A stretch of 64,000 bases of DNA from Pycnococcus provasolii (taxonomy: Eukaryota > Chlorophyta > Pseudoscourfieldiophyceae > Pseudoscourfieldiales > Pycnococcaceae): positions 248,001 to 312,000 of the forward strand of contig OW568878.1 in NCBI GenBank assembly GCA_938743325.2, read 5' to 3'. Position numbers and translations under genes: made by a program. The stretch's first letter is position 1. Each line of letters opens with the position of its first letter. Under the pieces are notes generated by a model, which did not search any database, was not told the DNA's origin, and saw nothing but the letters and a program-made list of their open reading frames with translations. Shown here piece after piece: positions 21,201-36,200 of this stretch.

Positions 21201-24200
21201 CCTCAGCAAGGCCGAGGATGTCGCACAAGAAGCCTCTCGGACAAATCACAGGATATTCTCTGGCAAAGCCGGGGCAAATGGTGCCAAGGGGGCACAGCTT
21301 ACAGCTGCTCTTTCCGTATTCCTGATTGTACGAACCTGGGGGACACAAGCGAGGCTCCGTGTTTGCGACGCCGGGACAGTAGGCTCGAGGGGGGCACGCA
21401 ATCATGCGACCTGGAGGACAATACATGCCGGAGGGGCACGGACCCGATCCTTGCGGCGTTTGGCTACCCGGCTCACAGACGTAGCCAGCATAGCATGGCT
21501 GAGGTGTCGTGTAGTTGCCTATGATCGATTTATCCGTTGTCGCACCTGGACCGCAGTAGTACCCAAATGGACACGGAAGTGGCCTTTCTGGCACCTCAAA
21601 GTCGGTAAAGTTGGCGGTCCACGTCCCCTCAAGGCAGTAGTGACCAGCCACGCACGGCTTGATCAAGATGCGCAGACCCGTCTCATCGCAAATCCATCCC
21701 GGCGGGCACACCGTAGCTGTCACTAGGCCAAAATCGGGTGCATAGTGGCCTGCGGGCGAAGGCAAGCATCCCGAGCTCCCTTCATGCGGCTGGATAGTGC
21801 CAGGTGGACAAAGTGTAAAGTTGGTGTTGCCCTGGCCCGGACAGAACGATCCGCGAGGACTCTTGATCGGTTCTCCGCTCGAGGCTGGACAGTAGCTTCC
21901 GCTCGGACAGACGGTGTACGTGAAGAGCATGCGATCGGCAGTGTAATCAGCCCCATTGGTACTCAATTCAATGAAGACCGGCCCAGCCCTTGCCGCTCTC
22001 GGTGCAACACATAGTACGCTTGCAGAGCTCAGGAACGTCGCCTCGCTTTCGGTGGCACCAAATCGACATTTCAACATACTTGAGTTGACGAAGTTGTACC
22101 CGACGATGAAAACGGGCGTTCCACCGGTCATGACGCCCACATTGGGCACCACGGCCCGAATCGTTGCCGGCTGCCTAGGCTCGAACGTCAGCATCGGCAG
22201 TGAGCTCACGAAGCTTCGTCCACGATCCATCGATACGGACAGAAGGCCGTCGCCGCCAGGGTAGCTTGCAGGGCTTAAACACTTGAGTAAGTGAGGCGAC
22301 TCCACACGTGCGTGCACGGGCTGAATGGGGCCAAACCTGCACGCCATCGCGGAGTGTGTCGCACCTTGCAGTAGACTCGACGCTCGAAGCACAATTTGAC
22401 TGGACATGGAGTCGCTGAGAAAGTTGTCGCCAAATACAGAAACGATCGAACCGCCCGCCTCCGGCCCCGCAAGCGGCTGCGCGCCGCTGATACGCATCGG
22501 CGGTGCTCTATGCAAGGTGACACCGACGCCGTCGCCACCAGCACCCACACGAGCAACATGCACGCTTTCATCTTTCCAGCCCACATTTACGAATTCCCAC
22601 GTTTGCATTCCCGCCGGTGCAGGACAGCGCAGTACCGTAGAACTGAGAAGATCGCCTCTCGAGGCTTCCGCAGAAAATACGCAAACATCACCGAGTAGAT
22701 GCTCTCCGAACAACAGAATTGGCTCCGGCGAATTCGCATCGACAATCGTGGGCATAATCACTCGTGCGATGGAAGGCTCGAAGAATTCAAGGGTAATGGG
22801 ATCAGAGCCCACTCGCTTGGTTGAGATCGGCACTGAGGGGCTATCGGGCATGGTCACCTGCAAGGAAACCTCGGAAAATCCAGCGCGTCCATCCACGGGG
22901 GCGGTGCACACGGCAGCGCTGGCAGACATTGCGAACGCTGCAGTCACATGTGATCCAATCAGGCACGCCATATCAGAGCTAAGCCGTGCACCGTGAACCT
23001 CAAAGCTCACCGCCTCCATGCGAATCACCGACGCGTGCGGTATGATGGCACGCAATTCTGGATCCGATGCAAACATGTAGGAGGCAAGCGGTGTAGTGCC
23101 ACCAAACGCAAATTGAGTTGAGATTTGGCTTAACGATGCGCCAGCCGGAACACGCATATCCACCGCGTGCGCGGGGGTAACGCATTCAATGTGCCCGGAT
23201 GCTATGTGACGCCCAATCAGCGGTCCAATGGTGCCGATGTGGCACGAAAGATCTGATAGCGCTTCGGTATCGACGGTGGCGTACACACTGACGGTTGCAC
23301 CTCCCATGCCGCTGCCAGCACTCGGATGTATTCCGGTGGAATCCATCGGACGCACGAACTCCAGTCCTAATCCTGAAGCCGTGTTTCGCACAGGCTCTTC
23401 GCCGATCGAAACGATTGCAAGATTTACTTCGCCCATGCCCTCAGGATTATTGCGACTTTCGCAACTTATGAGCGCTGAGGAAATCTGCCTTGCGCTCGAA
23501 AATTGGCCAACTTCATCACAAAGGATCTCCTCACCAATGAGGTGATCTCCTTCAGTAAAAACAATGGTACCACCATCAGATAGTGCAACACTTGGTCGAA
23601 TGAGATATTGCTGCATAGGCAACGCTCCTTCAATCGTAAAGATATCCTTCGATCGCAATCGACCGGGATCTTTACCGAAGGCATTTATCGTCACAGACGC
23701 GAAACCTTGGCTCGTTATATCCGAGAGAGAGCACAGCATTATGTCACCACCTCCAGAGCCAACAGATTGTGCAACGATCCCACCAAGTTTGCAAAGAGGC
23801 GAAAACAGTGGATTCAGGGATGACATTCCTCCCACATGAACAACAGCGTAGCCATCTGCACCAACGTAAGATCGTGATGGAGAAATATCTTCAACAGACG
23901 CCCGTAATAAACTGATGAAGGTAAACATAGCCTCCGACGACGTGAAGTCGCGCGCGTTCACCGTCAGCTCCACGGGCACGGCGCCCTCGACGTGAGCCGG
24001 ACTCACGCAGCTCGCCTCGCCCTCGAGCACAAGCGTCGCCTCTACCGGCCCGAGCGTGCCGAAACGACAGCCCAGCTGCTCCGTAGACTGCAGACCCAGA
24101 GAGTACACGCGCACCTCCGCGCCGCCCTCGTCGGTTCCGGACGGCGTCGACACGCCGTCCACGCCGCTCAAGTGCATAAACTCGAAGCTGCCGACGTGCG

Positions 24201-27200
24201 AGCTCAGCTGCATGCCCAACGGATCCGCGCTCATCGACACTGACGCGACGCCCTCGTCGTGCGCCGGCGTCTCGCATGCCATCAGTGACGTTGACACCAG
24301 CGTCGCGCTCGTCGGGCCTGCAAGACCGATCACGCAGTACGTCTCAGCCGCGAGCTCGCGACCGGACACGTGCACGACCGACCCGCCAGACGATGCGCCC
24401 ACCTTCGGAGTCACCATATCCACGCGCGGATCCTCGCGATACTCGTACACGGACTCGTACCGAGCTTTGCCAACGTCCACGGAAGCGAATCCAACGTGTC
24501 GGCCCGGAGGCGCCGCGCATATCACGACGTTAGAGCTCACGTACATACCCGGCGCAGACTCGCCGCCGAAACGACAGCGCAGGTCCGCCCGAGGTACGAA
24601 GCCCGCGCCCACAAGCGTCACAGATGCGCCGCCCTGCGACGAGCCGAACGAAGGGGTAAGCGCAGACACGTAGCTACGTGCCGCCTTCTCGTACGTGTAC
24701 AAAGCCTCCGACGACGTGAAGTCGCGCGCGTTCACCGTCAGCTCCACGGGCACGGCGCCCTCGATGTGAGCCGGACTCACGCAGCTCGCCTCGCCCTCGA
24801 GCACAAGCGTCGCCTCCACCGGCCCGAGCGTGCCGAATCGACAGCCCAGCTGCTCCGTAGACTGCAGACCCAGAGAGTACACGCGCACCTCCGCGCCGCC
24901 CTCGTCGGTTCCGGACGGCGTCGACACGCCGTCCACGCCGCTCAAGTGCATAAACTCGAAGCTGCCGACGTGCGAGCTCAGCTGCATGCCCACCGGATCC
25001 GCGCTCATCGATACTGACGCGACGCCCTCGTCGTGCGCCGGCGTCTCGCATGCCATCAGTGACGTTGACACCAGCGTCGCGCTCGTCGGGCCTGCAAGAC
25101 CGATCACGCAGTACGTCTCAGCCGCGAGCTCGCGACCGGACACGTGCACGACCGACCCGCCAGACGATGCGCCCACCTTCGGAGTCACCATATCCACGCG
25201 CGGATCCTCGCGATACTCGTACACGGACTCGTACCGAGCTTTGCCAACGTCCACGGAAGCGAATCCAACGTGTCGGCCCGGAGGCGCCGCGCATATCACG
25301 ACGTTAGAGCTCACGTACATACCCGGTGCAGACTCGCCGCCGAAACGACAGCGCAGGTCCGCCCGAGGTACGAAGCCCGCGCCCACAAGCGTCACAGATG
25401 CGCCGCCCTGCGACGAGCCGAACGAAGGGGTAAGCGCAGACACGTAGCTACGTGCCGCCTTCTCGTACGTGTACAAAGCCTCCGACGACGTGAAGTCGCG
25501 CGCGTTCACCGTCAGCTCCACGGGCACGGCGCCCTCGATGTGAGCCGGACTCACGCAGCTCGCCTCGCCCTCGAGCACAAGCGTCGCCTCCACCGGCCCG
25601 AGCGTGCCGAAACGACAGCCCAGCTGCTCCGTAGACTGCAGACCCAGAGAGTACACGCGCACCTCCGCGCCGCCCTCGTCGGTTCCGGACGGCGTCGACA
25701 CGCCGTCCACGCCGCTCAAGTGCATAAACTCGAAGCTGCCGACGTGCGAGCTCAGCTGCATGCCCACCGGATCCGCGCTCATCGATACTGACGCGACGCC
25801 CTCGTCGTGCGCCGGCGTCTCGCATGCCATCAGTGACGTTGACACCAGCGTCGCGCTCGTCGGGCCTGCAAGACCGATCACGCAGTACGTCTCAGCCGCG
25901 AGCTCGCGACCGGACACGTGCACGACCGACCCGCCAGACGATGCGCCCACCTTCGGAGTCACCATATCCACGCGCGGATCCTCGCGGTACGCGTACAGCG
26001 ATTCCGCCGATGCGCTCGCACCGTCCAGTGTCACGCTCGTGAAGTGCGCGCCGCCCATCGAGCCTGGCACGTAGCAAGATACCATGTCAGAGCTCACGTA
26101 CATACCCGGCGCAGACTCGCCGCCGAAACGACAGCGCAGGTCCGCCCGAGGTACGAAGCCCGCGCCCACAAGCGTCACAGATGCGCCGCCCTGCGACGAG
26201 CCGAACGAAGGGGTAAGCGCAGACACGTAGCTACGTGCCGCCTTCTCGTACGTGTACAAAGCCTCCGACGACGTGAAGTCGCGCGCGTTCACCGTCAGCT
26301 CCACGGGCACGGCGCCCTCGATGTGAGCCGGACTCACGCAGCTCGCCTCGCCCTCGAGCACATGCGTCGCCTCCACCGGCCCGAGCGTGCCGAAACGACA
26401 GCCCAGCTGCTCCGTAGACTGCAGACCCAGAGAGTACACGCGCACCTCCGCGCCGCCCTCGTCGGTTCCGGACGGCGTCGACACGCCGTCCACGCCGCTC
26501 AAGTGCATAAACTCGAAGCTGCCGACGTGCGAGCTCAGCTGCATGCCCACCGGATCCGCGCTCATCGATACTGACGCGACGCCCTCGTCGTGCGCCGGCG
26601 TCTCGCATGCCATCAGTGACGTTGACACCAGCGTCGCGCTCGTCGGGCCTGCAAGACCGATCACGCAGTACGTCTCAGCCGCGAGCTCGCGACCGGACAC
26701 GTGCACGACCGACCCGCCAGACGATGCGCCCACCTTCGGAGTCACCATATCCACGCGCGGATCCTCGCGGTACGAGTACAGCGATTCCGCCGATGCGCTC
26801 GCACCGTCCAGTGTCACGCTCGTGAAGTGCGCGCCGCCCATCGAGCCTGGCACGTAGCAAGATACCATGTCAGAGCTCACGTACATACCCGGCGCAGACT
26901 CGCCGCCGAAACGACAGCGCAGGTCCGCCCGAGGTACGAAGCCCGCGCCCACAAGCGTCACAGATGCGCCGCCCTGCGACGAGCCGAACGAAGGGGTAAG
27001 CGCAGACACGTAGCTACGTGCCGCCTTCTCGTACGTGTACAAAGCCTCCGACGACGTGAAGTCGCGCGCGTTCACCGTCAGCTCCACGGGCACGGCGCCC
27101 TCGATGTGAGCCGGACTCACGCAGCTCGCCTCGCCTTCGAGCACAAGCGTCGCCTCCACCGGCCCGAGCGTACCGAATCGACAGCCCAGCTGCTCCGTAG

Positions 27201-30200
27201 ACTGCAGACCCAGAGAGTACACGCGCACCTCCGCGCCGCCCTCGTCGGTTCCGGACGGCGTCGACACGCCGTCCACGCCGCTCAAGTACATAAACTCGAA
27301 GCTGCCGACGTGCGAGCTCAGCTGCATGCCCACCGGATCCGCGCTCATCGATACTGACGCGACGCCCTCGTCGTGCGCCGGCGTCTCGCATGCCATCAGT
27401 GACGTTGACACCAGCGTCGCGCTCGTCGGGCCTGCAAGACCGATCACGCAGTACGTCTCAGCCGCGAGCTCGCGACCGGACACGTGCACGACCGACCCGC
27501 CAGACGATGCGCCCACCTTCGGAGTCACCATATCCACGCGCGGATCCTCGCGGTACGAGTACAGCGATTCCGCCGATGCGCTCGCACCGTCCAGTGTCAC
27601 GCTCGTGAAGTGCGCGCCGCCCATCGAGCCTGGCACGTAGCAAGATACCATGTCAGAGCTCACGTACATACCCGGCGCAGACTCGCCGCCGAAACGACAG
27701 CGCAGGTCCGCCCGAGGTACGAAGCCCGCGCCCACAAGCGTCACAGATGCGCCGCCCTGCGACGAGCCGAACGAAGGGGTAAGCGCAGACACGTAGCTAC
27801 GTGCCGCCTTCTCGTACGTGTACAAAGCCTCCGACGACGTGAAGTCGCGCGCGTTCACCGTCAGCTCCACGGGCACGGCGCCCTCGATGTGAGCCGGACT
27901 CACGCAGCTCGCCTCGCCCTCGAGCACAAGCGTCGCCTCCACCGGCCCGAGCGTGCCGAAACGACAGCCCAGCTGCTCCGTAGACTGCAGACCCAGAGAG
28001 TACACGCGCACCTCCGCGCCGCCCTCGTCGGTTCCGGACGGCGTCGACACGCCGTCCACGCCGCTCAAGTGCATAAACTCGAAGCTGCCGACGTGCGAGC
28101 TCAGCTGCATGCCCACCGGATCCGCGCTCATCGATACTGACGCGACGCCCTCGTCGTGCGCCGGCGTCTCGCATGCCATCAGTGACGTTGACACCAGCGT
28201 CGCGCTCGTCGGGCCTGCAAGACCGATCACGCAGTACGTCTCAGCCGCGAGCTCGCGACCGGACACGTGCACGACCGACCCGCCAGACGATGCGCCCACC
28301 TTCGGAGTCACCATATCCACGCGCGGATCCTCGCGGTACGCGTACAGCGATTCCGCCGATGCGCTCGCACCGTCCAGTGTCACGCTCGTGAAGTGCGCGC
28401 CGCCCATCGAGCCTGGCACGTAGCAAGATACCATGTCAGAGCTCACGTACATACCCGGCGCAGACTCGCCGCCGAAACGACAGCGCAGGTCCGCCCGAGG
28501 TACGAAGCCCGCGCCCACAAGCGTCACAGATGCGCCGCCCTGCGACGAGCCGAACGAAGGGGTAAGCGCAGACACGTAGCTACGTGCCGCCTTCTCGTAC
28601 GTGTACAAAGCCTCCGACGACGTGAAGTCGCGCGCGTTCACCGTCAGCTCCACGGGCACGGCGCCCTCGATGTGAGCCGGACTCACGCAGCTCGCCTCGC
28701 CTTCGAGCACAAGCGTCGCCTCCACCGGCCCGAGCGTGCCGAAACGACAGCCCAGCTGCTCCGTAGACTGCAGACCCAGAGAGTACACGCGCACCTCCGC
28801 GCCGCCCTCGTCGGTTCCGGACGGCGTCGACACGCCGTCCACGCCGCTCAAGTGCATAAACTCGAAGCTGCCGACGTGCGAGCTCAGCTGCATGCCCACC
28901 GGATCCGCGCTCATCGACACTGACGCGACGCCCTCGTCGTGCGCCGGCGTCTCGCATGCCATCAGTGACGTTGACACCAGCGTCGCGCTCGTCGGGCCTG
29001 CAAGACCGATCACGCAGTACGTCTCAGCCGCGAGCTCGCGACCGGACACGTGCACGACCGACCCGCCAGACGATGCGCCCACCTTCGGAGTCACCATATC
29101 CACGCGCGGATCCTCGCGATACTCGTACACGGACTCGTACCGAGCTTTGCCAACGTCCACGGAAGCGAATCCAACGTGTCGGCCCGGAGGCGCCGCGCAT
29201 ATCACGACGTTAGAGCTCACGTACATACCCGGCGCAGACTCGCCGCCGAAACGACAGCGCAGGTCCGCCCGAGGTACGAAGCCCGCGCCCACAAGCGTCA
29301 CAGATGCGCCGCCCTGCGACGAGCCGAACGAAGGGGTAAGCGCAGACACGTAGCTACGTGCCGCCTTCTCGTACGTGTACAAAGCCTCCGACGACGTGAA
29401 GTCGCGCGCGTTCACCGTCAGCTCCACGGGCACGGCGCCCTCGATGTGAGCCGGACTCACGCAGCTCGCCTCGCCCTCGAGCACAAGCGTCGCCTCCACC
29501 GGCCCGAGCGTGCCGAATCGACAGCCCAGCTGCTCCGTAGACTGCAGACCCAGAGAGTACACGCGCACCTCCGCGCCGCCCTCGTCGGTTCCGGACGGCG
29601 TCGACACGCCGTCCACGCCGCTCAAGTGCATAAACTCGAAGCTGCCGACGTGCGCGCTCAGCTGCATGCCCAACGGATCCGCGCTCATCGACACTGACGC
29701 GACGCCCTCGTCGTGCGCCGGCGTCTCGCATGCCATCAGTGACGTTGACACCAGCGTCGCGCTCGTCGGGCCTGCAAGACCGATCACGCAGTACGTCTCA
29801 GCCGCGAGCTCGCGACCGGACACGTGCACGACCGACCCGCCAGACGATGCGCCCACCTTCGGAGTCACCATATCCACGCGAGGATCCTCGCGATACTCGT
29901 ACACGGACTCGTACCGAGCTTTGCCAACGTCCACGGAAGCGAATCCAACGTGTCGGCCCGGAGGCGCCGCGCATATCACGACGTTAGAGCTCACGTACAT
30001 ACCCGGCGCAGACTCGCCGCCGAAACGACAGCGCAGGTCCGCCCGAGGTACGAAGCCCGCGCCCACAAGCGTCACAGATGCGCCGCCCTGCGACGAGCCG
30101 AACGAAGGGGTAAGCGCAGACACGTAGCTACGTGCCGCCTTCTCGTACGTGTACAAAGCCTCCGACGACGTGAAGTCGCGCGCGTTCACCGTCAGCTCCA

Positions 30201-33200
30201 CGGGCACGGCGCCCTCGATGTGAGCCGGACTCACGCAGCTCGCCTCGCCTTCGAGCACAAGCGTCGCCTCCACCGGCCCGAGCGTGCCGAATCGACAGCC
30301 CAGCTGCTCCGTAGACTGCAGACCCAGAGAGTACACGCGCACCTCCGCGCCGCCCTCGTCGATACCTTGAGTATCTCCATCATGGAAATTTTGAACGGCA
30401 TAGACTTCCGGGTCAATGAAGATGGAGAAGTCAAGACTCGATGTACTGAAATCAGTACCATTTGAATCAGTGGCGACCTCAATGTTGACGACGCCTTCAC
30501 CATACTCGGGAAGTTCAAATCGAAGATGCACGCTTGATACGAATGTGCTATCTAAGATTGCAGCATAACCGACGCTGACGAATCTACCTTCGCTATTCGG
30601 TGTCTGCGGCAGCTGAACCATGTCTTTGCCTAAAATGTCAACAATCGTCCCTCCTGCTTCGGTACCATGCGACGGCACGACCTGCAAAATGGTGGCTGGT
30701 TCCACAAATAGAAACATTTTCTCTTCGTTCAGTCTTCGGTCATCGTAGACGTCTGTGAGGCGAATTGAAGCAAACCCAGCTGAGTGAGATGGCGATCCCA
30801 TGCATGCGACACGCGTTCCCTCAAGATTAATTCTTGCCTCCACAAAGCCATTGCCTCCAAAATGGCAGACCATGTCTTCCTGCATTTCAATCGCTAAACC
30901 TTCGAGTAGAACTAGTGTCCCTCCGGTTGTTGGACCATCAAACTTATGCATCGATTGTACGATAGAGCGCACGATGTACTTAAATGTTGCACCCATCCAG
31001 CTGTGCTGGAGAACATTCAAACCAGTCGTAAGAGGAACGTATGACTCGTAATGACTTGGAGCGGCGCACAGAATCTCAGATGGACTCAGCCAAGCTCCAG
31101 CGATCGGTCGCAGTGTTCCAAAACCGCACTCGAACGTAGACTCTTCCACGAATCCTTCTCCAGTAATCGTGACCGTTTGACCACCATCCTGCATACCGCG
31201 ATATGGATAAATGCCAGTTGGCTCGACATCAGGAATGTATGTAATCGTGTTCAAATTGATCGTCCAGTCCTCGTTGTTATTTGATACCTCAACAACGTGA
31301 TCCCCCGCATTGCTCGCTGGCGTCTCGCAGAGCAGCAAAACACTCGATATGAATAAAGTTGGCGAAGTAGGATAGGTTCCGACGCGGCAAGCGCTTTGTC
31401 CAACACCGCCGAGATCGATATAATTAGTGAGATCTACGAAATTTTCGCCGACGATGGGTAAAATGGACCCTCCCAATTCTCTCTCATACGGCATTACCAG
31501 ATTCTTCACAAAAGCTCGTGCAAGGTACAGGTACTGGCTGCCTGCACTTGACGTGAGCAATCCGTTGATAATCTCAAACGTCGTAAAACCTGCTTGCATG
31601 GCCGGTGCGTGACAAATCATCTGGAAATTGCTTAACCAAGTGGCGGCCGCCTGCGTTACGCCAAAGCGACAGCTAAGACTTGAACGGTCGAAACCAGTGC
31701 CACGAATGTAAATCCTCGTACCGCCAGGAGTATGTCCTGCCAGGAGATTTACGGAAAGGATGCGCGGAGTCGCAGTCGTTGCGAAGCCGGCAACCTGCGC
31801 AGGTGTCAAAGCATCATCGCCTTCCGTCGACACAATTTTAAGGTCGGCATTGAAGTATGTTCGCGTATTGGTTGCTCCTGGCACGTCGAGACACGCCTCG
31901 CGAGAAAGGGGATGCAATCCAATGGTGAGCTCGTATAGTTTAGCGACCGCGTCATCGAACGGGGCAATAGCTGGAGATTTTATGACCTGCTGTGTGCGAC
32001 CTGTAACAGTCACATCGAAGACGTATATTGGACCGAACGCGACGTAGGCCTGTGGAGTGTCCGTGAAGTTGTCGCCCGATAGAGTGACGGTCGTTCCACC
32101 AGCCGAATTTATCGTTTTTGGGTCGATCGAGGTCCACTTCGGCGCAGCATAGTACGTCGTCATTCCGATGCGCTTTACCGATGCGTCATTTGATGTGCGA
32201 AAACCCATTTCCACCTCATCTTGATAGAGAGCAAATATGATGTTTTGGTGCGGGACAAATGCATGCAGCAGCGCAGTACTCACGAAGTGTACGTCGGTTG
32301 CGTGGACAATGCCATTCGCCGTCAGAACATCAATATCTTGTGTGAAGTGCGCACCAGTCACATACATCGGCGTGTGACCACAGCTCGCAAATTCTTTCGG
32401 CATGTAGTCGATAACGTCATACCCTGTTCGATATTCGAAAATGGCATCGTCATCTCGCACGCGCACGCCTCCAACATCAATTTCATTAAGACCAAATGCC
32501 GGTTCGTCCGTGCAGGGTGGCGCGCAAATCTGCACGTGCTGAAATCCCGGTCTCTGCTCTGGGTACCGACAGACAGCGAGGTTATCAGACAGAGCGATTC
32601 CAAGACTCGATGCCTCGCCAAAACGACAAACGATTGAACCGCCATTGCGAGGATCGTCGGACATTGTCGCTGCCGCGAATCCCACGCCTGAAACAGTTAC
32701 CATTGAGGAGCCGTCCGTGTGGCCGTGCAGCGGGAAAATGGTTGTCGACGTTGGTGATCTGAGGTAAGAGAATGTCGCATGATCCGCTGAGCTGTCGCGA
32801 CCCGCGTTCACACCCAGGCGGAATTGCGTACGCCCGTCTGCGTGTGCAGGGCTCACGCAGTTCGCGTGATCACCTGATGTGCGCGCGGAGACGATGATCG
32901 TTCCAAATCCACATGTCAGCCGCGTGCTTGAGGCGACGAGGCTTAGATCGTGCCCATATGCGACAACGTCAGCACCACCAGAGAAGTGGCCCGTTGACGG
33001 CTCCACCCCAGCAGTGGTGGCAAGCAGCACGGCATCAAGAATTGGAGCGCGACCAGTGCCGGCCGAACTTGCACCACCACCTGCCAAGTGGTGAGGATCG
33101 AGCTCCACGTCGAGCGCACCAGCTTCCAGCTCCACTGGGGGTGCGACGCAACGTACAAGCGCGCTGGATACATGGTGCATACTCGATGGTGGAAACATTC

Positions 33201-36200
33201 CGATTTGGCAAATGCCGCGCTCGGACGCCACGCCAGGATAAAGGTTTTCTCCGTAAACGTGCACGACCACCTCCTGATGCGGAAGTGTGGCAAGCGGGTC
33301 CACCGCATATGGCAATGCCGATTCGTGATAGATAAATTGATCCTCACCTGCCACGAATGCACGTCCCACCGCGCTCGGACCGACGGAGAGAGGCTGGCCG
33401 TATACCAGTAAACGAACGGCGGCGAAACCTGCGCCACCAGATGGGCTCGACGGTACCGTGCATCCAACGTACTGTTCGTGTGCGGATGTGATCGCGGTGA
33501 GGGCATTATCAAAACCGCACTGCAGTCCCTCCAGCAGAGACATTCCGAATGCCGAACTTGCGCTGGGCATTCCTCCATTCGACATGCCTGGAATTGAGAG
33601 CACCATTGTAATAGACTTGCCTCCCGCACCTTCCTTTCCAGAGCCGGCACCAAAGGGCACCAAGGCCTGCGTGGCGAGGCTTGGAAGCACAGTCAGTTGT
33701 AGCTCCTGGGTGGTAAAGCGTCCGCCAATGCCGAGTACTGGATTGATTTCAACAGCGGCGGCACCTGGATACGTGGCGGGTAGCAAGCACTCAACCTGCG
33801 ATTCTTCCACGGTATGCGCGGAAACAGGCCCGATGCTGCCAAATTTGCAGAACGACGCAGTGGCAGCGGCGAGATGTCCTTCACCTGCACCGACGTACAC
33901 AGTCATCTTACTGCCTCCTGACTCACTCGCCGCCTGAGGCCACACAGCATCGATGGAGAGCACCGGTGCGAAGCCAAAGGGTACAGATTGTGCCGATGTT
34001 GGCCGCGCGGAGGCGTCATTCATCGCGGATAGCTCCTGCCAGCCGGATGGTGCTGGCAGTAGCACCGCCAAGCTCGACGGACCCACTGCATCCACTGCCG
34101 GCGCTTCGCATCGCGTCAGCACACTGGATACCGCAGAAGTGAGACTTTCCATGTGCACTGCAAGAGGATCACTGTATTGGCTTGCTCCCTTTGCACGTGC
34201 AAATGCGCAGCGATTAGCCTCAGCCGCGGCAACGCCACCGCCCGCAGTTAACGAGCCAATAAAGTGCCTGCCTGCAATATGAATGACTTGACCACCGGTG
34301 ATCTCGCCAAGGGATGGCTGGGTGGATCGTACACGCGGTGAAAATGTGTATAAGATCTGACTTGCGACATCGCCGACCGTTGCAGTGTAGTCCTTCGCAT
34401 TCAGCGACACTTCCACAGACGTAAATCCGGGTGACCCTGCAGGCGCTGCACATAGTGCGATGCTGCCATCGGAAACGTAGCTCGCCGGCACCGCCTTACC
34501 GCCAAAGCGACAGCTGAAGCGGCCACTGAGAGGGAAAGCCACGCCCATCATGCGAACGAGAGACCCGCCACTTGCCTCAATGAGCAGTGGAGTGGTGGTG
34601 CCAGGATCGAGACGAGTCGGCGATGTATACGTGAATGTAGGAGCCACCGCGCGCGACGACCCGCGTGGCCATTCACCCGCATCTACGAGCTTTGCCAGGG
34701 AACTGCTAATGCGAACGCGGGCTAGTCCTGGAACGCTTGCCGGCGTGCGGCAAACGATCGTATTCTCCGTGCGAACATGTGCTGCCAGTGGACCTATTGT
34801 CCCGATCACGCACGCTAGCTCCTCCGAAAGGTCAAATGCACGCATTGTATCGCCAACTCCCGAAGACGATGCATCGTCGCCTAGTCCCTGCGCCGAGGAT
34901 GCTGAGAGAACAAGCGATGTGCCACCCTCGCTGGATCCGCGAGCCGGTAGCATGGCTTTGGCTGCAAGCGCAGCCCTGACTCTCGCGCTTGGGCCAGGGG
35001 CTGACCATGTCAGCCCGTCGTCGTTCGTTATGGCTAGCGCGTACTCTCCCCTTGGCAAGCTTGCTGGCTCACACGCGATCACCGTGCTGCTAATGAAGTG
35101 ACCCTGACTTCCCGTGCGGCGACGCGTGGAGCTCGCTACACCATCGCCAATTTCGCAGGTGGCATCGCCGCCAAAGGAGTGACCGTATATGAAGAGTACC
35201 CCAGCAGGCCCGCGTAAATTCGTGCGATCGACAGCAAGTATGACTGGTACTCCGCCGCGGTAGTAAATGCCTGACCCGTAGAGGAAGCCGTGACCGGAAT
35301 ACAGATCTCTCTGGTGCTGCGCGTGCGCGGCATCCTCAGGATGTGCCAGCGAACCACCGCCAGCCCCGTGGCTAACGCTTACCATGCTTGCGTCGCATAG
35401 GCTCTCGGGAGTCGAGCAAAGCACAGTGTGAGCATCCTGAACGGTGCCCGATGAAAAAAGACCGTTGCCAAATCCACATACCACGCTCGTGCCCTTGCTG
35501 CCAAGCGCGGTCGCGCCCACGACGGTTGTTGCGCCACCGGGCAAGTCGGGCGGGATCACCGTCGACACGTCCATGGATGCTGAGTAGAGAAGGCTCAGAA
35601 GCTCTGGCCGCGGCACGTCCACTCGCGACGACCACGTCGCGTCTGCCGCCACGTCGAGCGCAGCGCGCCCCGCACCGTGGCTGGGCGCAATGCAGCTAAC
35701 GCGAGTTGGATTGAGCAACAGTGCCATCACTGGCGATGTGCTACCGAATCGGCAGCCGAGTCTTCGGGCGTCGTCTGGGAAATTCGCGCCCGCGATGGTC
35801 ACGCTCGCGCCTCCTTCCACGGCAACGGCGGGTGGATACGCGGCGTGGATGACGTGAGCTGGCACCACAGCCAGTTCCGGGGCTTGCGAGAGTTCGCTAG
35901 CCGCAATCGGCGCGTCGGGCAAGGACGTCCGAACGTGCACCGAGGGCGTGGGCAGGTGCACGGGAGCCTCGCATCGGCCGTAGCTCGATGATGTGAATAT
36001 GACTGGACGCCTGTCCTGCCCAAAGACACATGCAAGTGGTGACGTGCCACTGCCTGGTGATACGAGGTCCTCGCCGAACACCTCAACCAAAGTCACGTCC
36101 TCAGGTGCGACGGCGGATGGGAAGAGCCTTGCCACCTTCGGCGGCGTTGCGCTCTCCCATGCGATGCCCCCCTCGAGCAGCGATCCTCCGGCGCGGATGA

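Noticed and set aside
24056-30127. Repeated plus-strand open frames of about 200 codons, Arg/His- or Ser/Thr-rich
   Set aside because: They repeat only because the underlying IPT array repeats; antisense shadows of the giant minus-strand gene.
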